Notes: generated by a model from the sequence alone, not told the origin. Positions 26,315 to 34,651 are shown, counted from the stretch's first letter. The stretch is 52,288 nt of DNA from Fibrobacter sp. (GCA_012519985.1 JAAYPC010000245.1:1-52288), one strand, 5' to 3'. Program-made: numbers and translations.

Positions 26315-27535
26315 ATGGACATAATTCGGTTGATTTTATTGGCACTCAAAGCGATTGGAAGAAATAAGTTTCGCATGTTTCTTACCATGCTGGGTATTAT
26401 TATTGGTGTAGGCTCGGTAATCACGATGCTGGCAATTGGACAGGGCTCCAAGCAGAGTATTCAGAAGGAAATCGGAAAGATGGGCTCGAATATGCTCATG
26501 ATAAACCGTGGCTCTTTCCGTCAGGGTGCGGCACGCGGAGGAGCAGGCTCTGCCCAGTCTCTGACTCTGGATGATGTGGAAGCTATCAGGAATCAATGTA
26601 AACTTGTCAAAGAAGTCTCACCTACGGTTTCAAGTGGTGGACAGGTGATTGCCGGTGCCAATAACTGGAATACCCAGATTCACGGAGTGGATATTGGGTA
26701 TTTTGAAATTCGAGAACTGACTATCCAATCGGGTGAGAAATTTACTTTCAGAGACATTGTCAGCGCTGCAAAAGTCTGCATTCTGGGAAAAACCGTGGTT
26801 GAAAACCTTTTCCCAGATGGAGAAGATCCTGTAGGAAAGAATATCCGGTTCAAGAATATCCCTTTCAAAGTAATAGGTGTCCTGGCATCCAAGGGGCAGA
26901 CCTCTTTTGGGCAGGATCAGGATGATATAGTAATCGCACCCTACACTACTGTACAGAAAAGAATTCAGGGCGGAACCAGGATCAACTTTATTTATGCATC
27001 CACATACAATGAAAAGGATGCCGATGCAGCGAAAGCGGAAATCGAAGAGGTCCTAAGAGCACAGCATAGATTAGGTGAATTCGATGAAAATGATTTTTCT
27101 ATCGGTTCTCAGCAGGAACTATTGTCAGCAATAAGTTCCACCAGCCGTCTTTTGACTATACTTTTGGCTTCCATAGCAGGTATTTCTCTTCTGGTGGGAG
27201 GAATCGGTATTATGAATATCATGTATGTATCGGTTACCGAGCGTACCAGGGAGATCGGGCTGCGGATGGCTGTGGGGGCCAGGGGTATTGATATCATGAT
27301 GCAATTTCTGATCGAAGCAATTATCATAAGTGTGACTGGTGGATTAGTGGGGTTGGCGCTGGGATTGGTTTCCAGCTTTGCAGTCGGTCAGATTCTAAAA
27401 TGGCCAACACTGGTTACATTCAACTCGATAATTCTCTCCAGTATGGTATGTGCGCTTACCGGAATATTTTTTGGCTGGTATCCTGCAATAAAAGCCTCGA
27501 AGCTGGATCCTATTGAAGCTCTTCGTTATGAGTAG
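26315..27535 (+). CDS. MacB-type ABC transporter permease (FtsX fold)
   Basis: 406 residues: one N-terminal transmembrane helix (FLTMLGIIIGVGSVITMLAI), a large periplasmic MacB_PCD domain (residues ~45-270) and three C-terminal helices starting ILLASIAGISLLVGGIGIMN, then VTERTREIGLRMAVGA, all family hallmarks. AAGGA lies five bases before the start. With the preceding genes it forms a TolC-MacA-MacB tripartite exporter; the substrate cannot be read from sequence (macrolides, peptides or lipids are known for the family). Confidence 0.95.
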   Translation: MDIIRLILLALKAIGRNKFRMFLTMLGIIIGVGSVITMLAIGQGSKQSIQKEIGKMGSNMLMINRGSFRQGAARGGAGSAQSLTLDDVEAIRNQCKLVKEVSPTVSSGGQVIAGANNWNTQIHGVDIGYFEIRELTIQSGEKFTFRDIVSAAKVCILGKTVVENLFPDGEDPVGKNIRFKNIPFKVIGVLASKGQTSFGQDQDDIVIAPYTTVQKRIQGGTRINFIYASTYNEKDADAAKAEIEEVLRAQHRLGEFDENDFSIGSQQELLSAISSTSRLLTILLASIAGISLLVGGIGIMNIMYVSVTERTREIGLRMAVGARGIDIMMQFLIEAIIISVTGGLVGLALGLVSSFAVGQILKWPTLVTFNSIILSSMVCALTGIFFGWYPAIKASKLDPIEALRYE

Positions 27536-27556
27536 GTTGTTGGCAGTCAGAGTAGG

Positions 27557-27600
27557 AATCCCCCGCTGGAAAGCGGCCCCTTAATAAGGGGGATAGTTTG
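27557..27600. repeat. GC-rich nested hairpin repeat, copy 1
   Basis: CCCCCGCTGGAAAGCGGCCC then CTTAATAAGGGGGATA folds as two small hairpins (CCGCTGGAAAGCGG and CCCCTTAATAAGGGG) inside an outer ATCCCCC/GGGGGAT pair. It lies about 20 bases past the stop of the efflux permease and could end or protect that transcript, although no T-run follows. A close copy is at 49206-49249. Confidence 0.65.
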
Positions 27601-27761
27601 AGGATCGCTTCCGGTCACGCTAGCCAGCCACTGGGATTTTTGGGTGGATATTAGGGGAAAGAGAGTGCCTGGAGACTGTGATCAAAGAATTTATCCCTTC
27701 AAATTATGGTTTAATTGAGGTGGAGCGGCCAAAATAGCTGTCCTGGAAACCGGGGCGCCTT

Positions 27762-27928
27762 AAATCAAGGCCGGAAAATATCAAATCAAGGCTGGAAATT
27801 ATCAAATCAAGCTCGGAAAATATCAAATCAAGACCGGAAATTATTAAATCAAGGCCGGAAATTATCAAATCAAGCTCGGAAATTGTTAGATCAAGGCCGG
27901 GGCACATTAAATCAAGGCTCCGGGAACC
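27762..27928. repeat. 21-bp tandem repeat array (8 units)
   Basis: Eight contiguous units, seven of almost exactly 21 bp, consensus AAATCAAGGCCGGAAATTAT plus C; variable positions are mainly GGCC/GCTC/GACC and AAA/TAT. There are no spacers, so it is not a CRISPR array. The period is seven codons, and both strands stay open through the array, giving S/L-NQG-R-K-L heptads on plus and SGLDLII on minus. I found no start with a ribosome binding site on either strand, so I do not call a gene. The rest of the 27536-28054 spacer shows only the hairpin repeat and short AAATCC strings. Confidence 0.9.
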
Positions 27929-28054
27929 AAAAAAGAGCTGGCGGAGTCATTTTAGGGTTGTTTTGGTGCCTGAATTTGATTTTTCTAAGTTGCAAGGAGG
28001 CAAAAATCCTGGAATCTTCCACCGGCCGAATTCCGAAATCCTAAATCAGAAATC

Positions 28055-28549
28055 TTATCTGGTTCCTCTTATTCTTGCAGGAAGAGCACCAAGCAGTGGG
28101 AAAAAACACTCGTTATCTGCTTTGGATATAGTGCTATTGATAAGGTAATTGGTGAATGAGCTTCCGTTATAATGAGTGATGATTGTACGTGCCCACACAT
28201 GTCCCATTATCTGTACTTGCTTTATATCCAGATCATGATTGGTGATTATTACCCCGGAGATATCTGACCCCTTGCCAAATGTACGATCCGGATATAGGCG
28301 TATGGACAAGTGCAGATCCTGCGGAGCAATATTGGAATCTGTATTCATAAACTCCTTCTGGTGAACCAGGACCGGTTCCATACGAATATCCGGCACCGGA
28401 AGTGAGAGTTTTACTGGTGAGGTAGAGATTGAACAGATGTTTTTGATGGCCTCAGGTGTACCTGGTGGGATATTTAATATAGTCCCAATAGATTCATTTT
28501 TGGTAAGTCCTGGCAAGACCAGAAAGATCCAGTGCCCGTTATCACTCAA
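28055..28549 (-). CDS. Hypothetical protein, possibly a gene fragment
   Basis: An open frame of 164 codons starting at TTG 28549. An in-frame TAA lies four codons before it, no ATG is available near the N-terminus, and no Shine-Dalgarno was seen. The sequence reads like a real folded protein (VKLSLPVPDI, DLHLSIRLYPDRTFGKGSDI, ending ALPARIRGTR), with no signal peptide and no transmembrane helix. I do not recognise the family. It may be the remaining C-terminal part of a longer gene or a gene with an unusual start. Confidence 0.45.
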   Translation of the reverse strand: MSDNGHWIFLVLPGLTKNESIGTILNIPPGTPEAIKNICSISTSPVKLSLPVPDIRMEPVLVHQKEFMNTDSNIAPQDLHLSIRLYPDRTFGKGSDISGVIITNHDLDIKQVQIMGHVWARTIITHYNGSSFTNYLINSTISKADNECFFPLLGALPARIRGTR

Positions 28550-28692
28550 AATGACCGTTTAAAGATCTGATATCAGAAGGCGCTCACAATAACCCATATT
28601 CTGCTTTTTTTCAATAGAAGAAAGGAAGCTGAAATGTGTAGAAGGAGGACGCCTATGCGAAAAATCCGTTTTGAAATTACGGGATAACCTTA

Positions 28693-29443
28693 TTACAAAG
28701 ACAGGCAAGCCTCAACCGATATCCAGAACAATTGCTCTCGTATTGGAAGTTTTGACCAGTTTCGATCATCATACTCTGAACAGCTTATATCGTCTCCTCC
28801 GTACAGATATTGACCGAAAAGCACATTTCTGTACCTGGCCACTGCTGCAAACGCAGAGCATTCCATCTCCACAGTAAGGCATCCCTCTTTTTTCTTAAAT
28901 CTCGCCTCTTTTCTGTTTCTCTGTAAAATGCATCGGTGGTCCATGTCTTAGCGACAATATAGGGAATCCCGTTTTTTTCCAGATTTGCTTTTAATTTGCT
29001 TATTACAAACTCCGGGATCTCGATTTCCCTGCTCGGTTCTACATAGTGGTATGATGTTCCCTCATCGCGTACTGCAGAATAAGGAATAATGATTTTCCCG
29101 GTTTGAATTTCTTTGTCCAGTACTCCTGCTCCGCCACAGGCAACAAATTTTGTATATCCATGCGCAATTACTTCATCCATCATGGCTGCTGCCAGAGGTG
29201 CTCCGGCATAAGGATGAAAAAACGATATTTTTTTGTCGTTGTAAATTATTTCTAAATGTGGTTTTCACCTATTTCACTTCTTAATGTCGCTTTAATGACA
29301 GCATCATTTTCTCTGATTACCTTTTCAATGACTTCCTTAAAAAAGCAAATAACACAGTGTTCAGCTCCATCCAGGGCTTTATAGTAAAAGGAAGGAGATA
29401 TTACAGGCTTCGAATCTGAATCAAATTCAATTATTGGATACAT
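28693..29443 (-). pseudogene. Nucleoside phosphorylase interrupted by two frameshifts
   Basis: Three successive frames together give one uridine/purine nucleoside phosphorylase-type protein of ~250 residues. Frame 1 (29443-29252) encodes the N-terminus to SEIGEN. Frame 2 (to ~28894) encodes FFHPYAGAPLAAAMMDE, ACGGAGVLDKEI and AKTWTTDAFYRET. Frame 3 (ending 28693) encodes EGCLTVEMECSAFAAVARYR and FGQYLYGGDDIS, a strong family signature. One extra C near 29259 (CC to CCC, giving GENPHLEI) and one extra A in the six-base run at 28888-28893 (giving RKKEGCLTVEMEC) would restore the whole frame. Both are single-base losses in homopolymers, so a consensus error is as likely as true decay. The enzyme would split nucleosides with phosphate, which fits the adjacent NAD genes. 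Confidence 0.8.
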
Positions 29444-29532
29444 AACAGTTTCATTCTAATTTACGAAAAAAACTAAACTCAGAGCACGCAGAAGCGTGAA
29501 CGAAAATGAAACATTTAACGCAGAGAACTTCA

Positions 29533-31410
29533 TCAGCTTCTCTCCAGAAGCTGCTTCTTAAGTTCATTGTAACTGTCGGTATAATAAACCGGAAGCTGAC
29601 TTTCCCGTATATCATATCCATAACTGCTCTTGCTGAGAATTATAATGGGAGGGGATTGAATTCTCTTGTAAACAGCTCTCTGTATACTGCCTGTTACCCA
29701 CTCCAGATCATCGATAAATACCCGCGGATCATCAAGACCATATCTCTTCAGAAGCGTTTCGGGAATTGACAGCCGTTTGCAAAGCTCTCCATCCATATAC
29801 CACCTGATAATGGTTTCTGCCCCGGTTTTCTGATAATCGGTAAACATGCGGATAAGTGCATCGTGATAACCCCATTTCATGGGATCAACCTGATTTTCTC
29901 TAAGCTCCGCTGAAGGTGCTACTTTAAACTGAAAAGACTCATCAGGAATCAGAGCCCAGGGGATTACCTCTTCAGAAAAAATTTCCCTGTTCAGAAATGA
30001 GGCCATCTCAAAAACCTCCGTCTTGAGAAGATCCCCCAGAGGAGCAATCGCTCCATTTACATCACCATAAAGCGTAGTATAACCAAGTGCAATCTCCACC
30101 TTGTTTCCATTGCAGGTCATCACTCCATTGAGAATTCCAGCTATATTGGAAAGAATGCTGGTGCCTCTTATCTTAGCCTGAATGTTCTCCCGGTTAAGCT
30201 CACCTGGGTTGAAACTTTCCAGAAGCCGGTTGTTAACATTTACCATCTCTTCTATGGGTATACAATGCATGTTAAGACCAAGTTTACCAGTCAGATTTGC
30301 TGCAATTTCTCTGGTAATCTGACTGTTGTATTTTGCAGGAAGGTTACAGGCCACTATGCGTTTGTTTCCAACAGCCTGATACAGAAGACATGCAGTAAGC
30401 GCTGAATCTATTCCTCCGCTTACTCCCACAATATATGGAAACCGGTCATTTCCCATGATCTCATCCATCCCCCGGATTCCTTCTATAACCGCAAGGTATT
30501 TAGCTTTGATGGCATCCAGGGGCTCTTTTTTTATGGGGTTGAGAGCCGCATCGGTATCGTGTATCAACAGCTCTTCAGTAAACAGTTTATTGCATGTTCT
30601 TACCACCTGCGCTTTTTCATTGTAAATAGTGGAATCACCGTCAAAAACTACGATGTTCTTTCCGTTATTCTGAACTCCGGTACAATTTACATAATAAAAA
30701 GGAACGAACCTGCCGGTATCCCTGAAACTTTCCTGAATTCGGTTATTGCGTGCCCGGTCTTTTCCATGGGTCCATGGGCTGGATGATATGTTGAAGATGA
30801 ACTGAGCCCCATTCTCAATAAGGCGTTTAGAAATGTTAAGAGGTTCTCCTCTATACCGATAATCATTGAACCACAAATCTTCGCAGATCTCAACTCCGAA
30901 ACGGATTACCTCGTTTCCGATAGTGGTCTGAAACGGTTGTAAGAGGTCTTCTACCTGTGTGTTGGTGTCGCAAGCATATTCGGTAAGGGAGTAAAAGTAT
31001 CTTTCATCATCGAAAATCCGGTAACTGGGAAGAAGACTCTTGATTGTTACACCTTCTGGAAGTGCTCCTGCCCTGGGAAGCGGTTTACGGTTATAAAAGG
31101 CAAAACCTGCGTTGTATTTGCGCATTCTGCCATCCTTGTTTTTCCTTGACCTGTCCACAAGAAGGTTACCGTAAATAATAATGATATCTTCAGAAAGTTC
31201 ACGTATACGATCATTGAAAGAGACAAGGTGATTGCACCAGGCGTCTTCTGTCCAGCGGTCTGCCAGAAGATAACCTCCGACACACATCTCCGGAAATGCA
31301 ATAATCTGGCACCCTTTCTGTCGTGCCTCATCGGTAAACTGCTTAATTTTTTCGAAGTTTTTCCACGGCTGCCCTGCAATTACCCGCATCTGAGCAAGTG
31401 CTATCTTCAT
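29533..31410 (-). CDS. nadE: Glutamine-dependent NAD+ synthetase
   Basis: Converts deamido-NAD+ to NAD+ with ATP and glutamine. The 625-residue protein has an N-terminal nitrilase-type glutaminase domain with the triad Glu41 (AFPEM), Lys124 (TIKSLLPSY) and Cys176 (VEICEDLW). The C-terminal synthetase domain has the PP-loop SGGIDS at 331-336 and later LGYTTLYGD and LLKTEVFEMA. All catalytic residues are present. ATG 31410 has CAGGGA upstream. The NadM-Nudix gene lies 200 bases upstream in the same direction, so the last two steps of NAD synthesis are encoded together. Confidence 0.96.
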   Translation of the reverse strand: MKIALAQMRVIAGQPWKNFEKIKQFTDEARQKGCQIIAFPEMCVGGYLLADRWTEDAWCNHLVSFNDRIRELSEDIIIIYGNLLVDRSRKNKDGRMRKYNAGFAFYNRKPLPRAGALPEGVTIKSLLPSYRIFDDERYFYSLTEYACDTNTQVEDLLQPFQTTIGNEVIRFGVEICEDLWFNDYRYRGEPLNISKRLIENGAQFIFNISSSPWTHGKDRARNNRIQESFRDTGRFVPFYYVNCTGVQNNGKNIVVFDGDSTIYNEKAQVVRTCNKLFTEELLIHDTDAALNPIKKEPLDAIKAKYLAVIEGIRGMDEIMGNDRFPYIVGVSGGIDSALTACLLYQAVGNKRIVACNLPAKYNSQITREIAANLTGKLGLNMHCIPIEEMVNVNNRLLESFNPGELNRENIQAKIRGTSILSNIAGILNGVMTCNGNKVEIALGYTTLYGDVNGAIAPLGDLLKTEVFEMASFLNREIFSEEVIPWALIPDESFQFKVAPSAELRENQVDPMKWGYHDALIRMFTDYQKTGAETIIRWYMDGELCKRLSIPETLLKRYGLDDPRVFIDDLEWVTGSIQRAVYKRIQSPPIIILSKSSYGYDIRESQLPVYYTDSYNELKKQLLERS

Positions 31411-31494
31411 AATAATTCCCTGATCTAACCTGATTTCTATACTTTAAATTTTTTCATTCAAACAATTAATTCTTAACTCAACTCCATTCCCCCG

Positions 31495-31606
31495 CCCCCT
31501 AAATCTCCCGATGTACATCGGGAGACTTTAAGATCTCATGATGTAACCTGTTAACTGATCCAAGGGCGGTCAGTTCTTAAGTCCCCCTTTGGGGGATAGG
31601 GGGCTG
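31495..31606. repeat. Palindromic-ended ~100-bp element, copy 2
   Basis: CCCCCTAAATCTCCCGATGT at the left, then ACTTTAAGATC, a central AAGGGC, then TTCTTAAGTCCCCCTTTGGG and GGATAGGGGG at the right. The left end holds its own perfect hairpin (TCTCCCGATGTACATCGGGAGA). It ends four bases before the stop codon of the NadM-Nudix gene and lies downstream of it. Confidence 0.8.
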
Positions 31607-31610
31607 GAAT

Positions 31611-32648
31611 TCAGGAAATCATACGATTTACAAAAACACGGATTATCTGTGCATGATCCCCAAAAAAATTGCTTTCCAGCTCCTCCAGACGATATAACGG
31701 ACACCAGATCACCTCATCTGCTACATCACGGGCTTCAATTTCCGGAAGAGTTTTGACTGCAAGCTCAATCATAAATGCATGCGTTATCACTCTCCCCCTG
31801 AGATCTCTTGTCGGGTGATCAAAAACCCGACTCATTTTAATGCTTCCGGAAAGCTCTTTGTAATCGGTCCTGATACCGGTGCTGGCTATTAGCTCCCGTA
31901 AAGCAGTCTGCTCGACTGTCTCTTCTTGTCTTACAAAACCTCCGGGCAAAGAATACCTGCCTTTGCCAGGATAAATTTTGCGTTTTATTAGCAGTACATG
32001 CCCCAATGCAAAAAGCACTGTTTCCGCTGTTACAAATGTCGGTGCTGATGGCAGATCCTTCCATTTATTACGGAAATTCTTTATGAAACGATACTCTTCA
32101 AGAAGTTCCCGGAAATTAACGGTGGTAATCCATTTGGAGAGTTCATTGTAAACCTCTGGAGCCACCACGTCCTTTATGGTGGAGATAGCGCCTTCAAAAC
32201 AGGCTTCACGAATGCTTGTCGAACTGACTCCGCTGACCTGAGTTGGAAGAATTTCAAGACTCCATTGCGGAAAATAGCTTAGATAATAGGATGTATCATC
32301 CTTAAAGTGACCTACGATAGTGATTCTGGAATCTTTATCGGCAATTGATGCAACCTGTTTCTGCACACGGATCAGCCAGTCATTAAAATTATAGGCGGAA
32401 TCGGCTATAAAGCTGATGGTATAAACAGAAGAGTCTACATCTGGCAGTGATAAACGGATGAACTTTTCTCTGGTGCAACTGTCCCATGGATTTCGGATAC
32501 TCTCGGGACAGTTGTGTGAACCCATGATAATTATTATGTGTCTGGCAATAGCTGCAGCGTGGCGAAACAGTTTTTCATGGCCAAGATGAAATGGTTGAAA
32601 ACGACCAATAAGCACTGCATAGTCAAAATCAGTCACATTTCTCCTCAT
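31611..32648 (-). CDS. NMN adenylyltransferase-Nudix fusion (NadM type), degenerate Nudix box
   Basis: 345 residues. The N-terminal domain (1-175) is a nucleotidyltransferase: GRFQPFHLGH with the HxGH motif at 21-24 and SGVSSTSIRE near 143, so it should join NMN (or nicotinate mononucleotide) and ATP to give (deamido-)NAD. The C-terminal domain (205-340) is a Nudix fold, LPGGFVRQEETVEQTALREL at 234-253. The expected REUxEExGU is RELIASTGI at 251-259: the two metal-binding glutamates are Ala255 and Ser256. The transferase should work; hydrolysis of ADP-ribose by the Nudix domain is doubtful. Start at ATG 32648. Confidence 0.92.
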   Translation of the reverse strand: MRRNVTDFDYAVLIGRFQPFHLGHEKLFRHAAAIARHIIIIMGSHNCPESIRNPWDSCTREKFIRLSLPDVDSSVYTISFIADSAYNFNDWLIRVQKQVASIADKDSRITIVGHFKDDTSYYLSYFPQWSLEILPTQVSGVSSTSIREACFEGAISTIKDVVAPEVYNELSKWITTVNFRELLEEYRFIKNFRNKWKDLPSAPTFVTAETVLFALGHVLLIKRKIYPGKGRYSLPGGFVRQEETVEQTALRELIASTGIRTDYKELSGSIKMSRVFDHPTRDLRGRVITHAFMIELAVKTLPEIEARDVADEVIWCPLYRLEELESNFFGDHAQIIRVFVNRMIS

Positions 32649-32723
32649 TCATCTTTTCAGAAAACATTTCTCCTCAGGGAAGATAAAAATACCCTTTTCA
32701 CCTTTTTGGTTCAAAGCGAAATT

Positions 32724-34385
32724 TTATTCCCGGCCTTTTTCGCTCCTGTTGAGTGCACTTATCAAAGCTTTGAGCGATGCAAATGCTATATCCGTATCTA
32801 TGCCGATTCCACAGAAGCGCTGACTGTCTGAGCTTTCTATTTGAATGTATGCCACCGCTTTAGCCTCCGAACCCTCTTCGAGACTGTGTTCATGGAATGT
32901 TACAATTTTAAAACCGGTTCCGCAAGCATTGAGAGCCTGAGTGAGTGCATCGATAAAACCATTTCCGGCACCTTCGATTTCAAAAGTTCTGTCATATTTA
33001 CGAAAACCGGCTTTAATGTTTACCTTCCTGGGAGATTCCTCTTTAACTACACCCGGTTCTATACTGAAACGATCAATCCCGAAAGGCCCCTGCACATTGA
33101 TGAATTCCTTGTCGATGCATTGAAATACCTCTGCGTGTGTCATTTCAGTTCCCTTTTCATCTGTAGCCTTCTGGATGACAGCCCCTATTTCCGGATGAAG
33201 CTCCTTGGGAATATGTAAACCATAATACTGTTTCAGAATATAGGCTGTTCCACCTTTTCCAGATTGGCTGTTGATACGTATTACCGATTCATAATCTCTG
33301 CCAATATCTTTAGGATCGATCGGAAGATAGGGTATATTCCAGTAGCCACCAGTCTCTTTGTATCTGGCCAATCCCTTGCTGATTGCATCCTGGTGCGAAC
33401 CGGAGAAAGCAGTAAAAACGAGTTCGCCCGCATAAGGATGCCTGGGAGAGACTGGCAGTCCTGTACACTCCCTGTAAACCGATTCTATTCTGGAAATATC
33501 GGTAAAGGAAAGACCAGGATCGATTCCCTGCGCATAACAGTTCAAGGCAAGAGCTATTATATCCGCATTACCGGTCCGTTCGCCATTTCCAAAAAGAGTT
33601 CCTTCAACTCTCTGTGCCCCAGCAAGCTGAGCCAGTTCTGCTGCAGCCACAGCACAACCTCTGTCATTGTGAGTGTGAACACTCAGGATCACATTCTCCG
33701 ATGGGATGTTTCTGCTCATAAATTCAATCTGATCGGCAAAAACATTGGCAGTGCTGACTTCAACAGTTGATGGAAGATTAATGATGATTTTCTGCTTCTC
33801 ATCAGGAGACCAGGCTTCTATTACTGCATTGCAAATATCACTGGCAAAGGAAAGTTCGGTTTGGGAGAAACTTTCCGGAGAGTATTCAAGAATGATATCG
33901 CAATTAACTTCCGATGCCCTGTCCCGTATCATTTTTACCCCATCGACTGCCAATGCAATAATCTGCTGAGGAGTTTTGTTAAATACAATCTCCCGCTGCG
34001 CCGGTGAAGTCGAATTGTAGAGGTGAACGATACACCTTCTGGCATCACCGATTGCCTGAAATGTCTTGTCAATAAGATGCTTTCTTGCCTGGGTCAACAC
34101 CTGTACAGTCACATCTTCAGGAATGTACCCTTCACTTATCAGTTTCCTGGTAAATTCGAAATCGGTTCTTGATGCCGAGGGGAAACTGACTTCGATCTCC
34201 TTGAAGCCAATCTCCAGAAGCATCTTAAAAAACTTTATCTTTTGAGTGGGTGTCATAGGATTTCTTAATGCCTGATTTCCATCCCGAAGATCCACAGAGC
34301 ACCACACTGGTGCTTTCTCTATTCTTTTTGACGGCCATGACCTCTGATGAAGATCGATGGATTGAATTGGCTGGTACTTTTTCAT
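32724..34385 (-). CDS. leuA: 2-isopropylmalate synthase
   Basis: First committed step of leucine synthesis: acetyl-CoA plus 2-oxoisovalerate gives 2-isopropylmalate. The 553-residue protein belongs to the longer yeast-like type (LeuA2): WCSVDLRDGNQAL, IEVSFPSASRTDF, VHTHNDRGCAVA with the metal-binding HxH and GERTGNADI. The C-terminal leucine-binding regulatory domain covers ~430-553. GGAGG lies seven bases before ATG 34385. A leader peptide, terminator and consensus promoter precede it, indicating control by leucyl-tRNA supply in addition to feedback inhibition. No other leu gene follows in the window. Confidence 0.95.
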   Translation of the reverse strand: MKKYQPIQSIDLHQRSWPSKRIEKAPVWCSVDLRDGNQALRNPMTPTQKIKFFKMLLEIGFKEIEVSFPSASRTDFEFTRKLISEGYIPEDVTVQVLTQARKHLIDKTFQAIGDARRCIVHLYNSTSPAQREIVFNKTPQQIIALAVDGVKMIRDRASEVNCDIILEYSPESFSQTELSFASDICNAVIEAWSPDEKQKIIINLPSTVEVSTANVFADQIEFMSRNIPSENVILSVHTHNDRGCAVAAAELAQLAGAQRVEGTLFGNGERTGNADIIALALNCYAQGIDPGLSFTDISRIESVYRECTGLPVSPRHPYAGELVFTAFSGSHQDAISKGLARYKETGGYWNIPYLPIDPKDIGRDYESVIRINSQSGKGGTAYILKQYYGLHIPKELHPEIGAVIQKATDEKGTEMTHAEVFQCIDKEFINVQGPFGIDRFSIEPGVVKEESPRKVNIKAGFRKYDRTFEIEGAGNGFIDALTQALNACGTGFKIVTFHEHSLEEGSEAKAVAYIQIESSDSQRFCGIGIDTDIAFASLKALISALNRSEKGRE

Positions 34386-34405
34386 GTTTATACCTCCATA
34401 CGGGT

Positions 34406-34440
34406 AAAAATTATTAAGGCCCGCTTTTTGAGCGGGCCTT
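34406..34440 (-). terminator. leuA attenuator terminator hairpin
   Basis: A perfect 10-bp stem, AAGGCCCGCT / AGCGGGCCTT with loop CAAAA, on the minus strand, followed by AATAA and then five T. It lies between the leader peptide and the leuA ribosome binding site. CCGCTC of the 5' arm (34430-34435) can instead pair with GAGCGG just after the leader stop (34475-34480). Confidence 0.8.
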
Positions 34441-34485
34441 GTAATGTGTTTATTTTTCAGATGTTTAGGATTGTCCGCTCGTAAG

Positions 34486-34581
34486 TCATAGAAATAGGGA
34501 TAGCAGATGAAGGCTTAGGGCAAGCAGGCAGAAAGAAGCGGTTTGAGTGTTGGTTTGATTAGCTGATTCAATTGTTTTCAT
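34486..34581 (-). CDS. leuL: Leucine-rich leader peptide of leuA (LeuL-like)
   Basis: 31 codons, ATG at 34581, TGA at 34486-34488. It begins MKTIESANQTNTQTASF and ends CLLALSLHLLSLFL: eight of the last thirteen residues are leucine and four of these use CTA. AAGG lies nine bases upstream. It sits between a consensus promoter and a terminator hairpin ahead of leuA. In the attenuation model, ribosomes stalled at the Leu codons for lack of charged tRNA would cover CCGCTT at 34536-34541, leaving GAGCGG free to disrupt the terminator. A peptide of this composition in this position by chance is very unlikely. No homologue is recognised by sequence; such peptides conserve only composition. Confidence 0.85.
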   Translation of the reverse strand: MKTIESANQTNTQTASFCLLALSLHLLSLFL

Positions 34582-34601
34582 AAGTAGATACCTTTATCTG
34601 C

Positions 34602-34631
34602 ATTATAATTCCTGCGGAATCAGTATGTCAA
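34602..34631 (-). promoter_or_regulatory. Consensus sigma-70 promoter of the leu leader
   Basis: Perfect TTGACA (34631-34626) and TATAAT (34607-34602) boxes on the minus strand with an 18-bp spacer. Transcription would start near 34595, leaving about 14 bases before the leader-peptide ATG, enough for its AAGG ribosome binding site. Confidence 0.85.
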
Positions 34632-34651
34632 AGGATTTATTAGCAACAAAC

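Noticed and set aside
27762-27928. Possible CRISPR array
   Set aside because: Units are contiguous with no unique spacers, and no cas genes are in the window.
27715-28044. 109-codon plus-strand ORF with heptad NQG repeats
   Set aside because: It is explained by the 21-bp array, which is open on both strands. No ribosome binding site or flanking domain was seen.
28055-28549. Resemblance of VKLSLPVPDI and KGSDISGV to serpin motifs
   Set aside because: Order and spacing do not fit the serpin fold and the reactive-centre region is absent.
28655-28687. Ten-codon ORF (MRKIRFEITG) with a perfect GAAGGAGG upstream
   Set aside because: The ribosome binding site is good, but the peptide is too short to support and has no downstream co-directional gene, so it cannot be a leader. 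It may be the relic of a gene start.
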